Positions 20,766 through 29,948 of a DNA stretch of 36,085 nucleotides are shown one piece after another. The notes beneath the pieces are model-generated. The model searched no databases and was not told the origin of the DNA. It saw nothing but the letters and a program-made list of their open reading frames with translations. This stretch comes from Rhizophagus sp. LPA8_4_AMF. Its lineage: Eukaryota > Glomeromycota > Glomeromycetes > Glomerales > Glomeraceae. The position numbers were made by a program, and so were the translations under genes. The stretch is from contig JADRCO010000362.1 in NCBI GenBank assembly GCA_021464525.1, positions 1-36,085 on the forward strand, written 5' to 3'. The first letter of the stretch is position 1, and each line of letters opens with the position of its first letter.

Positions 20766-21888
20766 TTCGTTTTGCCGGTGGTAATTAACAATAGGACACC
20801 TTTCACAATTATCATTTTATTTATATGATTAATTACCGAAATAAGAAACCGTTAAAAAGAGGATGTTCAATGTAACCTTTATTGCCTATGATTAGAAAGA
20901 TAAATATTTTTTTAATCGGTATAATCGGTATATAATCTTTATAATCTTTAGTTGTTATCCGCAAATATCAAAAAGTGATTATATTTATACTATATCGGAA
21001 TAATTTTCCAAGTTTCTTTTCTTTCTTTCCTTTTTTTTAATCATTGCAATTTTTCAATGTAATGAACAATTATAAATCTCTCTTTTTTTTAAAAGATAAT
21101 TGGTATAAACAAGAATTTAAAATGATTTTTACATAAGACTTAAAACAAGAATTTAAATTATATAAAAAAAAATAATAATAATAATTTGAAAAAAAATGAT
21201 TAAAAAAAAAAGCGAAACATAGTTAGTTGTATTACAAATTGTTCATTGTTCGATTTCCAATAAGAGAACATAAAAGAAAAGTTCTGGTTGGTCAATAATT
21301 ATGAAATTATCAATTGACAATTCCAAGTAGTACTAACATGATTCTAGTACAATATCAATAACCAAATGCGTGTGGCTGAATTGCGCAGAAAAAAACTTGA
21401 TTTCTCCAAAGACATTTTAATTAATGTACGTTTTCATTAAAAAAAAAAAAGATTGATAATAAATCTATGAGTGTATTTCTATAAACGAATATCCTAAAAG
21501 TAACTTTATAATAGATAAAATTAATATAATTAACTAACTGTTACCTGTTTAAATTACCTTTTTTTCCTCTTTCAATTTCATTATTTATAATCAATGAAAT
21601 AATTTATATAAAACGCCACATTTCTAAATTTTTTTTATTCGTTTGATGTTATCTGATTGTTTATCTGTATTGACGGATATGCACGGACAGATAATTTGAT
21701 GTTTATCACTTAAAATATTTTATCTGTCATTAAGACAGATAATCATCCCGTACCTGTCCGTATGTTTAATCTGATAATCTGAATTTATTCCCATACGTTA
21801 CCCCAGAAATTACGTCAACATTCTAATACTCAAATTTTTTGAGTTTTCTTATTTCGATATTTACTTTTGACAAAATTATTATTATTAA

Positions 21889-21946
21889 TATATATATATA
21901 TAATACACATATAATACACACACACATATATATATATATATATATT
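21889..21946. repeat. AT/AC microsatellite
   Basis: (TA)n, then TACACATATAATACACACAC, then (AT)n. It produces the shadow frame rich in YIYI on the minus strand. Confidence 0.85.
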
Positions 21947-22159
21947 TTTCTCAAAAATTTTTACATTAAATATGTAGTGGTTTGTATGACAATATGTAGA
22001 CCCCTGACCGGTGCATAAGTCATAAGTGATAAGCATTGATTCCTCATTCCCTCATCGACCTTTTATTTTTCTATTCCGGAATAATTAATTCATCGTACAA
22101 ATTACAAAGTCGATGTTACTCAGCTAGCCATGATCCTTTTCTTTTTGAATTCATAGTTT

Positions 22160-22806
22160 AATGTTGAATCTTGATAAAAAATTTGTTCAGCCTGACATTT
22201 GAAATGGAAGAAAGAAAAAAAGCATTTATTTCTCTCATGAAATTTTGGAACTTTGTTTCACAGACTTATAGTATTGATGAAAGTACGATAATCGATAACA
22301 GTTGAAAGGAAAAAAGTTGTTGATAAGGTTGATTGAGTTGGGAAAAATAATTTTTTTTTTTCCTACCGTTGAAATGAATACGCGAAATTAAAATTCCCAC
22401 ACGTTGTCATATGTTAAAAAAGATAATGCATTTATTTTATTTAGTCATTTTTTATTTTACTTTTATTGTCATTTTAAAAAAGTACTTCATAGATTTTATT
22501 GATTAAGAAATTAGGGTCATATGAATTATATAACCGAAAATTACCGAATCACATGATACAATAATTTCGTTATTTTCAAAGGATTATCAATTATTGATAA
22601 CAGAATAATTTTTAAAATGAATAAACTGAAAAATCTTTATAGACTACAAATGATTCAATAATATTATTTAATAAATCAAAAATGGTAACAATCGAAAGAA
22701 TAATAAAAAAAAAAAAAAATAGTAATTCTATCCAAAAAAATATTTAATTATAAAATTTAAATGATTTTTAATTCTTACATTCCGATAAATAAAATGGAAA
22801 TTTTCG
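22160..22806. repeat. Tandem duplication, left copy
   Basis: Shares in order with 22980-23716: AATCTTGATAA...GTTCAGCC(C)TGACATTT, TTTCATGAAAT, GTTTCACA(G/A)ACTTAT, CGATAA, ACCGTTGA, AATTTTTAAAATGAATAA, AATAAATCAAA and AATGGAAATTTT. The offset grows from about 818 at the start to about 908 at the end, so the copies have diverged by many indels. The left copy ends at the FNGSSFY remnant, the right copy at the intact 23718 gene. Confidence 0.7.
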
Positions 22807-22880
22807 ATAGAATTAAAAATTTGATCTACAATAATAGAGTTATCGAGGTTCTTTGATCTAATCCTCAATTATTTTTCGAA
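22795..22880 (-). pseudogene. Probable remnant of an FNGSSFY family gene
   Basis: Minus strand, one frame: LRIRSKNLDNSIIVDQIFNS with the VDQ at 22821-22829. The VDQIFNS string matches VDQLFNS of the 23718 gene, and LRIR matches the LRRIR/LRRLR step of other members. It lies exactly where a second copy is expected, because the DNA downstream of it (22160-22794) is a diverged duplicate of the DNA downstream of the 23718 gene. The tail is replaced by IENF and the N-terminal arginine block is not found. Too eroded to be functional. Confidence 0.45.
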
Positions 22881-22979
22881 ACTGCATGTAAAAAAATTTC
22901 CTTTCTTGATTTAACATTTGGATTTCTGTAACTGTATATTTACTTTAATATTACTCTTTCAAAAAACAAATATATTGAT

Positions 22980-23716
22980 GCTTTAATCTTGATAAGTTGT
23001 TCAGCCCTGACATTTAGAATGGAAAAATAAAGTTCTTTTTATTTGAAAAAAAAAGAAAAAAAAGACAATCGTTTAAAACAATTGTTTTTTTCATGAAATG
23101 ATTATGTTTGTTTCACAAACTTATTATGATCTTCCAGCAATATTTTTATCATGATATGTCGATAATGTTTTGAAAGAAAAAAATTTAAGGGTTGAGAAAA
23201 AATATTACCGTTGACATTGATTGAAATCCTATACACAATATTGTACGTAAAAGTTAATTTATTAATTTTATTAAATCATTGAATTCATTTTAAAGTATTA
23301 GATTGTATCACGGATTTTTCGAAATTCATATTCAAGTTTGAAGCAATACATACGTTATTTATTATGTTATATGTAAAAATACTTATTTGAAACTTGAATT
23401 CAAAGAAAATGATTTTATTTATTAATGTAAAATAAAAATAAAAAATTTACAAAATAAAAATGAAATAATATTAATGATAATTAAAAAAAAAAGGATCATT
23501 TTTTATCTTGATAATCATGTTTATAGATTTTACAAAATGAATTGAGATAAAAAGATCTATAGATAACAATTTTAAAATGAATAACCAGAAAATTCTTTGA
23601 TTCATTAAATTTTATTAAATAAATCAAAGATATTAATAGAAATTTTTTAAAAGAATAAAAAAAAATATTTATCAGAAATGCCCCGAATTTATTGTGATAC
23701 GTAAATGGAAATTTTT
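22980..23716. repeat. Tandem duplication, right copy (3' flank of 23718 gene)
   Basis: Counterpart of 22160-22806. Shared landmarks include GTTCAGCCCTGACATTTAGA (22999 onward), GTTTCACAAACTTAT (23108 onward) and AATTTTAAAATGAATAACCA (23569 onward). Confidence 0.7.
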
Positions 23717-23717
23717 A

Positions 23718-24011
23718 TTATTGAAATGGGGAACTATTGAAAAGCTGGTCTACCATAGGGTCTTGAAATGGGGAACCATTGAAAAACTGGTCTACCAGAG
23801 GATTTTCCGATATCATAGGGTTTTCCGATATTTGTGGAGGCAATTCTACGATCATTTGTCGTAATCCATAATAATTATTATTATCGATTAATGGTTTCGA
23901 ATAACATCGTTGTCTTCGACGGCCTCGATTATTATTTCGACTTAAAGAACCGCGTGTAGTAAGATTTAATGTAGTTTTCCTACTTCGATTAATGCTTGAA
24001 CTTGAATCCAT
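23718..24011 (-). CDS. Small arginine-rich family protein with duplicated C-terminal motif (97 aa)
   Basis: Unknown function; largest member. From ATG 24011: MDSSSSINRSRKTTLNL, basic NNRGRRRQR, then LRQMIVELPPQ, then an acidic ENP-containing stretch and two copies of the tail, VDQFFNGSPFQ and VDQLFNSSPFQ, before TAA. At DNA level the tail is a 42-bp in-frame tandem duplication (23723-23764 and 23765-23806), and a smaller 18-bp duplication gives SENP twice just before it. The tail reads SPFQ instead of SSFY. Both copies keep the D-Q-(F/L)-F-N core, which suggests that the core is what is maintained. Its surroundings are the most duplicated DNA in the window on both sides. Confidence 0.7.
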   Translation of the reverse strand: MDSSSSINRSRKTTLNLTTRGSLSRNNNRGRRRQRCYSKPLIDNNNYYGLRQMIVELPPQISENPMISENPLVDQFFNGSPFQDPMVDQLFNSSPFQ

Positions 24012-24016
24012 ATATG

Positions 24017-24060
24017 AAATTATTTATTTATTTATTTATTTACTTATTTATTTATTTAAT
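24017..24060. repeat. (TTTA)n microsatellite just upstream of the 23718 gene
   Basis: TATTTATTTATT repeats with one TTAC variant, starting 6 bases from the ATG, so they would lie in the 5' leader. Confidence 0.8.
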
Positions 24061-24149
24061 TTCTAAAAAACGATATCTTGAAGAATATAAAAAAATAGAT
24101 AATGTATAAGAATTTTTAGAGAATTCGATAATATTCTTTATTTGTAGTA

Positions 24150-24157
24150 TATTTATA
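24150..24157 (-). promoter_or_regulatory. TATAAATA box, 138 bases upstream of ATG 24011
   Basis: Reads AGTTATAAATATACTAC on the minus strand. It is farther from the ATG than in relatives, partly because of the TTTA microsatellite. The corresponding positions of the two downstream repeat units differ and lack this exact box. Confidence 0.35.
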
Positions 24158-24739
24158 ACTTTCATCTTTTTATTAAAAAGTTTCATATAAGAAAAAAAAA
24201 TCATTTATTTTGAATTTTTCAAAATTTTTAATGATTAAAACTTTAACTTCAAGCATGCATATTTATAAGAAAATAAAATGTCAAAAGGGAAAAAAACAAA
24301 GTGATCGGCTGTAATAATAATGTAAACAATTTATACATTCGAGTATAGAGCAAGTATTTAATCGTATTGATTTTTATCATTAATCTATTACACAAAGTAT
24401 TACATATAAATAAATAAAATATAAAGTAAATCAAAGTTAGAGTCGAACATTAAAAAAAAACATTTTTTATCTGATTTTATTATTTTTTTTTATTAAATTT
24501 ATTTTAATTTTTAAGCATACATAACAAAAATTACTACTATATAAGTGATCATCATTCATCAGTTGATATTACGATAATTTTAATATATATATATATATGT
24601 ATTTCAAAGAGGATTTGATCTCCGTATAACGCTGCTTAACAACATTCAAGAAGTATAAATATTGTGTGATTGGAGAATATTGTGAATTGTTAAGTATTGT
24701 TTTTTAGATAAGAGACTACTGTAAGTCGTAAGATGTAAG

Positions 24740-24870
24740 CAGCATTATACGATAGCGAAAATTTTGAAATAGATGAATTTATTTGATATACTCGACTAAT
24801 GCGAAACGAAGTTATGTTCTATCTCAAATGGATTCAATGCAATGAAATATGTGTACGTAATAAATAAATT
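24740..24870 (+). pseudogene. Coding relic A, kinase-linker-like
   Basis: Plus-strand frame with LYDSENFEIDEFI, a TGA, then YTRLMRNEVMFYLKWIQCNE and a stop near 24867. It is the same relic as in copies B and C. The pattern G-N-x-x-I-D-x-F-I-x-x-x-Q-L followed by a (L/E)WI stretch recalls the segment just before the glycine loop in many Glomeromycotina tyrosine-kinase-like proteins; no kinase domain follows. Confidence 0.4.
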
Positions 24871-24987
24871 AACTAAAGGCAATTAGATAATTCCCAGAAC
24901 ATGAATCATTTCTAAAAAACAATGTCTTGAAGAATATAAAAAAAAAGATATTGTGAAAGAATTTTTGGAGAATTTGATAATATTCAT

Positions 24988-25030
24988 AGTAAATGATCAG
25001 AGGGCAGGGGCTGCCCTCTGATCATTTACT
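24988..25030. mobile_element. Perfect 20-bp-arm hairpin insertion, copy B only
   Basis: AGTAAATGATCAGAGGGCAG and its exact complement flank a GGG loop. The inner part (AGAGGGCAG / CTGCCCTCT) is far richer in G+C than its surroundings. Copies A and C of the repeat lack it at the same place (C reads ATAATATTCATCATATTT), so it was inserted or expanded after duplication. It could be a tiny MITE or the scar of a fold-back element. Confidence 0.7.
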
Positions 25031-25619
25031 TTTTTATTACATTATATTTATTATATTTAAAAATTTCATCTTTTTGTTAAAAAGTTTCATGTAAGAAAAA
25101 AACTATTAATTTTGATTTAAAGTTCAAAATTTTTAAAAGATTATAACTTTAATTCTTCATGCATGAAAATAAAATGACAAAATAAAAAAAATTATCAAAG
25201 TGATCAGCTATAATGTAACAATTGATTATAATTATAGAGCATATATTATTACACAAATATTACGCATAAATAAATACAAATCACAGCAAAGATTAGATAC
25301 GAATATTAAAAAAATTATTATATGATTTGTCAAGTCCATACATAATTTCAATTATTTTTTATTAAAACTATTCGAATATTTATTTTAATTTTAAGCATAT
25401 TCAATTTTCTAATAATTTATAACAAATATTACTACTATATAGGTGATAACCAAGTGATCAGTTGATTTTTTGGGTATTACGATATTTTTTTTATTTTAAT
25501 AGTCCGTATAGCGTTGCTTAACAATATTTAGGAGTATAAATATTGTGTGATGGGGGGAATATTGTGGATTATTAGGTATTGTTCTTAGATAAGAGAGTAC
25601 TGTAAGTCGTAAGATGTAA

Positions 25620-25750
25620 GCAGCATTAAACGGTAGCGGAAATTTTTGAATAGATGAATTTATTTGATATGCTCAACTAATGCGAGACGAAGTTATGTTC
25701 TATCTCAAATGGATTCAATGCAATGAAATATGTGTACGTAATAAATAAAT
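25620..25750 (+). pseudogene. Coding relic B, kinase-linker-like
   Basis: The same frame as relic A: GSGNF, TGA, IDEFI, TGA, YAQLMRDEVMFYLKW and IQCNEICVRNK before TAA. It has two in-frame stops. Confidence 0.4.
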
Positions 25751-25788
25751 TAACTAAAGGCAATTAGATAATTCCCAGAACATGAATC

Positions 25789-26683
25789 ATTTCTAAAAAA
25801 CAATGTCTTGAAGAATATAAAAAAAAAAGATATTGTGAAAGAATTTTTTGAGAAATTGGCAAATGTCGATAATATTCATCATATTTATTATATTAAAAAT
25901 TTCATCTTTTTGTTAAAAAGTTTATACGAGAAAAAAAATTATTAATTTTGATTTAAGTTCAAAATTTTTAAAGATTAAAACTTTAATTCTTCATGCATGG
26001 AAATAAATGACAAAATAATAAAAATTATCGGAGTGATCAGCTATAATGTAACAGTTGATTTAAGTATAGAGTATATATTTATTTCAACTAGTATTAAACG
26101 TATTGATTTGTTGATTATTATCACTAATTTATTACACAAAGTATTACGCATAAATAAATCATATAAATCACAGCAAAGGTTAGATACGAACATTAAAAAA
26201 ATTATTATATGATTTTATCAAGTCCATATATAATTCAATTATTTTTTTTATTAAAACTTATACAAACTTATACAAATGTTTATTTTAAGTATAATCATTT
26301 TCTAATATTACATAATACTATATAGGTGATAATCAAGTGATCATCACTCATCAGATGTTTTTTTTGAAATATATCATGTCAAGTTTTTTTTAAGAGGATT
26401 TGATCTCCGTATAGTGCTGCTTAACAACATTCAGGAAGTATAAATACTGTGTGATAGGGGAATATTGTGGATTATTAGGTATTGTTCTTAGATAAGAGAG
26501 TACTGTAAGTCGTAAGATGTAAGCAGCATTATACGGTAGCGGCAATTTTGAAATAGATGAATTTATTAGATATACTCAACTAATGCGAAACGAAGTTATG
26601 TTCTATCTTAAGTGGATTCAATGCAATGAATGGATTATGTATAAATTAACTAAAGTGATTAGACAATTCCCAGAACATGAATC
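25789..26683 (+). repeat. Triplicated unit, copy C
   Basis: Third direct copy. The 71-codon plus-strand frame at 25997-26212 is within it and is not preserved in A or B, so it is taken as chance. Near the end the sequence diverges (GAATGGATTATG instead of GAAATATGTGTACG). Confidence 0.85.
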
Positions 26684-26705
26684 AAGTGGTTGTAAATCAA
26701 ACTAA
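26526..26705 (+). pseudogene. Coding relic C, kinase-linker-like, uninterrupted
   Basis: The best preserved relic: preceded by GTAAGCAG, it reads without stops through LYGSGNFEIDEFIRYTQLM, NEVMFYLKWIQCNEWIM and VIRQFPEHESS to TAA at 26703-26705, 58 codons. The CAG just before it could be a splice acceptor, so it may be an exon remnant. Known parallel (from memory, unverified): the short helical linker ahead of fungal TKL kinase domains, which carries the same FI...QL...EWI order. No VAIK, HRD or DFG motifs occur nearby, so no kinase is encoded. Confidence 0.4.
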
Positions 26706-27189
26706 AGATAAAATATCTTTGTGTTTTTGTCTTGACAACATGTAAATGATAATAGTATTTCTCTGCATTCAACATACATTTGAGAAAATAGGTTTTAAAG
26801 TAGCTGAAGTTTCTAACATAAACTATAAACACATCTAAGGACTAATCTAAATTATGAATAAAGAACTAAATCTCATTCATTCGTAAAGTTTGAGCCCATT
26901 CATATTTCTTGAATAAGTTCGACTGTAATAAGGGCGTACACCCAGCAGATAATATTCACATGACTTATTATAAATTGGAAATATCCTTCATGTGAATGAC
27001 GATATATTCAAAAAATAAGTTCAATCCGGTTCCAGGGAGGGAATTTTTCGTAAAGACTGATAACATTCATCAAAAAATTCGCAATTTATTGAAATAAACA
27101 TTGATGATGGTTTAATTAAAAAAAATAATGAAAAAAAATTATTAGTATAGGAGCTTTAGACTTTTATTATTGTTTTATTTATATGGCTT
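26706..27189. other. Spacer between copy C and its inverted copy
   Basis: Noncoding. Contains a short inverted pair ATTCACATGA (26955) / TTCATGTGAAT (26987). Flanked by complementary sequences, it forms the loop of a large inverted repeat. Confidence 0.45.
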
Positions 27190-27418
27190 ACCTTGTTTGA
27201 TCTACAACCTCTTGACTCATGTTCGAAGATCACCTAACCACTTTAATATAATTGTTAGAATCTTAAATTTTAGTTTGATCGTCCATACTGCGAGGTTGGT
27301 TTCGTTTATTTAGTTTCTAGTTCCATCCACTTAAAATAGTACATAACTTCGTTTGGCAGTTAGTCAAGTATATCTAATAGAATTCATCTCATTCAGAATT
27401 CCGCTAGTTAAACTTTTT
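27190..27418 (-). repeat. Diverged inverted copy of the end of the repeat unit
   Basis: On the minus strand it reads GAATTCTATTAGATATACTT, CAAACGAAGTTATGTACTAT, TTTTAAGTGGATGGA and, farther on, ACATGAGTCAAGAGGTTGTA. These correspond to copy C around 26570-26700, including bases just beyond the unit end. It carries indels and a stop within the relic frame, so it is older than the triplication. Confidence 0.7.
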
Positions 27419-29641
27419 TAATAGTTATAAGTTGTAATACCATAATTTTTGCATTATGACATAGAAGTTCATTGTTTAAAAAATTACGCTTGTACTTAAA
27501 AGGGGACAGATTGGCGGTTTTTTAACGTTACAAAAAAAAAAAATTGGGGATAAATTTAACAAGCTTAGGGCTTAAATCGATTTATTGTCGTAATTTGCAA
27601 ACATTGTGTTTCAAGAAAAAAACTAATGTCTGATATCGTACGAAAGTAATGTAATAAGGTAAAAAGAATATATGATGTTAAATGGAATCTAATAAATGTC
27701 ATTGAAAATTCGTTAATTTCATTAATTTTCAAGAAGAAAAAAAAAAATAGGGAAAAAAATGTTTAATAAAAGAAAGTTATGCGTATTATTCATTTTTTTT
27801 TTTTTGTAAGAAAATTATTTTTCTTCAATGTATTGATTGAAAGAAACAAAACAGTAAAGGATCCTTTGGGGGTTTATATAATCATGGATAACGTAAATTC
27901 GGTGATAGAAATTAAAATATAGATAAGAACAATAAGGATATAAATTATTCTCTCGATCTTTTGTTAAATAAAAATATTTGTTTACAAGTTACATGTGAAT
28001 AATGAAATCAGGACAACTCCTATTCGTATGTTATATTTGCATAATGTTTATTATATAATCTATCTTATATAATCCAAAAGATGGAAAGTTTGAATTATAA
28101 CACAATTGGTAGGTTTAACACTTGAATGAGGTTTACCGAACAGGAAAACATTAAATATTTGCAAACAATGCGCAATTATGAAAGTTCATATGATTAAAAT
28201 AATACTTTGATGTCATTTATTTAAAATTTCCGAAATTTGGTATGATATCGAATAACAGTTAAACCGACCATTATTAAAAAAAAAAAGAGAGAGAAAATTA
28301 TTATCACGTGACTACTAGTCAAATTTCGAAAAATTCAAAGGGACATGAATGAATATTGATCATGGTGTTACGTACGGCGTAAAGTATAGAAGATTTTTAA
28401 CTGGGGCTCCATAAGTTTAAATTGACCATTGTTATTTTCTTCATATTAAGCTGCATATGTGATAAACTTTGATGCTTATCACAATATACAGTAATCAGTT
28501 CTTTGTATTCTTTCAAACACCATCAAAGATTACGCATTCTCCTATAATTATACTTGTAAATAATAAATTAAATAAGGAATATAAATGATTAATATCAATG
28601 GGGTAAAAATATTTGAATATCTTTTCGCTATTTTAAGAATGGGTTGTCAATCCAAATATTTTGGGCGTAACAAGTAGAGGGCGTTATTCTATACATTTAT
28701 TAGATAAACAAATCTGTCGTCGTTTTCTCCACTACGATTCATTTTATGTCCGATCTCATATTTATTTATACATTTAAAAAGTATTCTATTCAATTGCCGT
28801 GCGTATCCCGTTTTCTTGGTATTATACATATCAGTTCATTTATTCATAAAAAAGTTGGTCCTAAATTATAATTTTCCAACTTTTTTTCATAAAAAAAAAA
28901 GGAAGCTTTAGGGTCGTCTTTTTTTTTTGATTACGTCTTTTGGTGATATGCATACATTATAATGAGCCTGCATCGACGTTTGTTCCGAAAATCAAATAAT
29001 TACCAAATAATCGGGTAATAATTTTAGTTGATCCACTCGATCGGATTAAATAATTTAAACCTTAAAAGGCTAAGTATTTCGCCAGTCTGGCAAGCTACCG
29101 AATTATGAACAATGTATATAGGCGTAATGGAAAATAAGGAGTAGATTAGTAGATTAGAAAAAGATAAAGATAATATTTTTTTGGTGAAATTTTTCTTTAT
29201 TTGCATTAAATCCATTAATAATAATTGTAACCAACCATTTCAATAAAGTAATAAGTTTTCGAACAAAAAAAAAGGTGACATAAGAATAGAGATGATAAAT
29301 AAAATAACTAATGATTCTTCAATAAAATTTTTCTTGAAAAGTTTTAAAATGTTTGAATAAATAGAAGAATTTTCCGAATGGATTACCTGTTTTGATTATA
29401 AAGTCTGTGTTCTGAACTCGTAATGAAAATATTAATTAATTAAGGAAATTTGGAGAAATTTTAATTATATAGTTATTAAATAACTGGACATGTGTATAGT
29501 AAATATAAATATTTACTAATCTGCAACCGACATATCCCACGCCAAAGATGTCACGCATTTCCATAACATAGGAAGAGAATTAATGTGATAAACATTTCAA
29601 TATTTTGAATATTGTGATAAAAAAAAAAAAACTACTTAAAT
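27419..29641. other. Intergenic AT-rich DNA
   Basis: Only minor structures: a hairpin AAAAAAGTTGG / CCAACTTTTTT at about 28849-28888 and poly-A/T runs. Slightly higher G+C near 28640-28830 without a supported frame. No RNA gene recognised. Confidence 0.4.
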
Positions 29642-29866
29642 TTAATAAAAAGTTGACCCATTAAACAATTGGTTAGCAAATTCATCATCTATGTTCTGCT
29701 GTGGGGGTAAATGTCGCAACCTCCTTAGCGTATTATTATTATTTACAATGTTAATCGATGATGGAACAAGTAGTAATCGAATTCTTCGATTTAATTGTAT
29801 TCTGTTGATTGGAAGTCTCCTTCTTCTTCGATTAATAGAATTATTATTATGATTTGAAGAAATCAT
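29642..29866 (-). CDS. Small arginine-rich protein, C-terminal FNGSSFY family (74 aa)
   Basis: Unknown function. 74 residues from ATG 29866: MISSNHNNNSINRRRRRLP, a second basic stretch QLNRRIRLLL, an asparagine-rich linker, then LRRLRHLPPQQNIDDEF and the tail ANQLFNGSTFY before TAA. This is the most complete example of the family plan: Ser/Asn head, RRRRR, LRRLR, PPQ, acidic DDE, aromatic tail. AAT/AAC codon runs make the linkers variable. The 5' flank has a TATATAAAT box 73 bases away. It has no export signal or cysteines. The acid-aromatic end after a basic body resembles a short linear binding motif; whether it contacts a protein partner is inference. Confidence 0.75.
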   Translation of the reverse strand: MISSNHNNNSINRRRRRLPINRIQLNRRIRLLLVPSSINIVNNNNTLRRLRHLPPQQNIDDEFANQLFNGSTFY

Positions 29867-29939
29867 TGTATTCCCTAATTATTTTATTTTTACAAAAATT
29901 TGTAAATACGTGTTAATTACAGTGTAGAAAATTTCAAAG

Positions 29940-29948
29940 ATTTATATA
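29940..29948 (-). promoter_or_regulatory. TATATAAAT box, 73 bases upstream of ATG 29866
   Basis: Reads AACTATATAAATCTTTG on the minus strand. Same distance class as the other members. Confidence 0.45.

Larger units (their letters stand above)
19974..22159. other. Intergenic DNA, low-complexity rich
   Basis: Holds the TACTTTTTAG repeat block and the AT/AC microsatellite listed separately, and around 21650-21790 a loose set of (GA)CAGATAA and CGGACAG motifs in both orientations (ATTGACGGATATGCACGGAC and ACCTGTCCGTATG) that may be a decayed inverted-repeat element. No gene supported. Confidence 0.4.
24059..24907 (+). repeat. Triplicated unit, copy A
   Basis: Starts ATTTCTAAAAAACGATATCT and ends CCCAGAACATGAATC. 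Copies B and C repeat this order with many small indels. Contains an imperfect internal inverted repeat (CCGTATAACGCTGCTTA at 24622-24638 against TAAGCAGCATTATACG at 24736-24751), a plus-strand GTATAAATATTG and the coding relic near its right end. Its left end is the 5' flank of the 23718 gene. Confidence 0.85.
24908..25788 (+). repeat. Triplicated unit, copy B
   Basis: Direct tandem copy of unit A. The last 180 bases are almost identical to A. It differs mainly by carrying the G+C-rich hairpin at 24988-25030 and nearby extra sequence, absent from A and C. Relic frame at 25620-25750. Confidence 0.85.

Noticed and set aside
20833..20880. Minus-strand string HPLFNGFLF ending in a stop, resembling the family tail
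   Set aside because: No arginine block, PPQ step or ATG in a plausible position upstream; a five-residue match is expected by chance in AT-rich DNA.
25997..26212. 71-codon plus-strand frame in repeat copy C
   Set aside because: The equivalent regions of copies A and B do not keep the frame, so there is no sign of selection.
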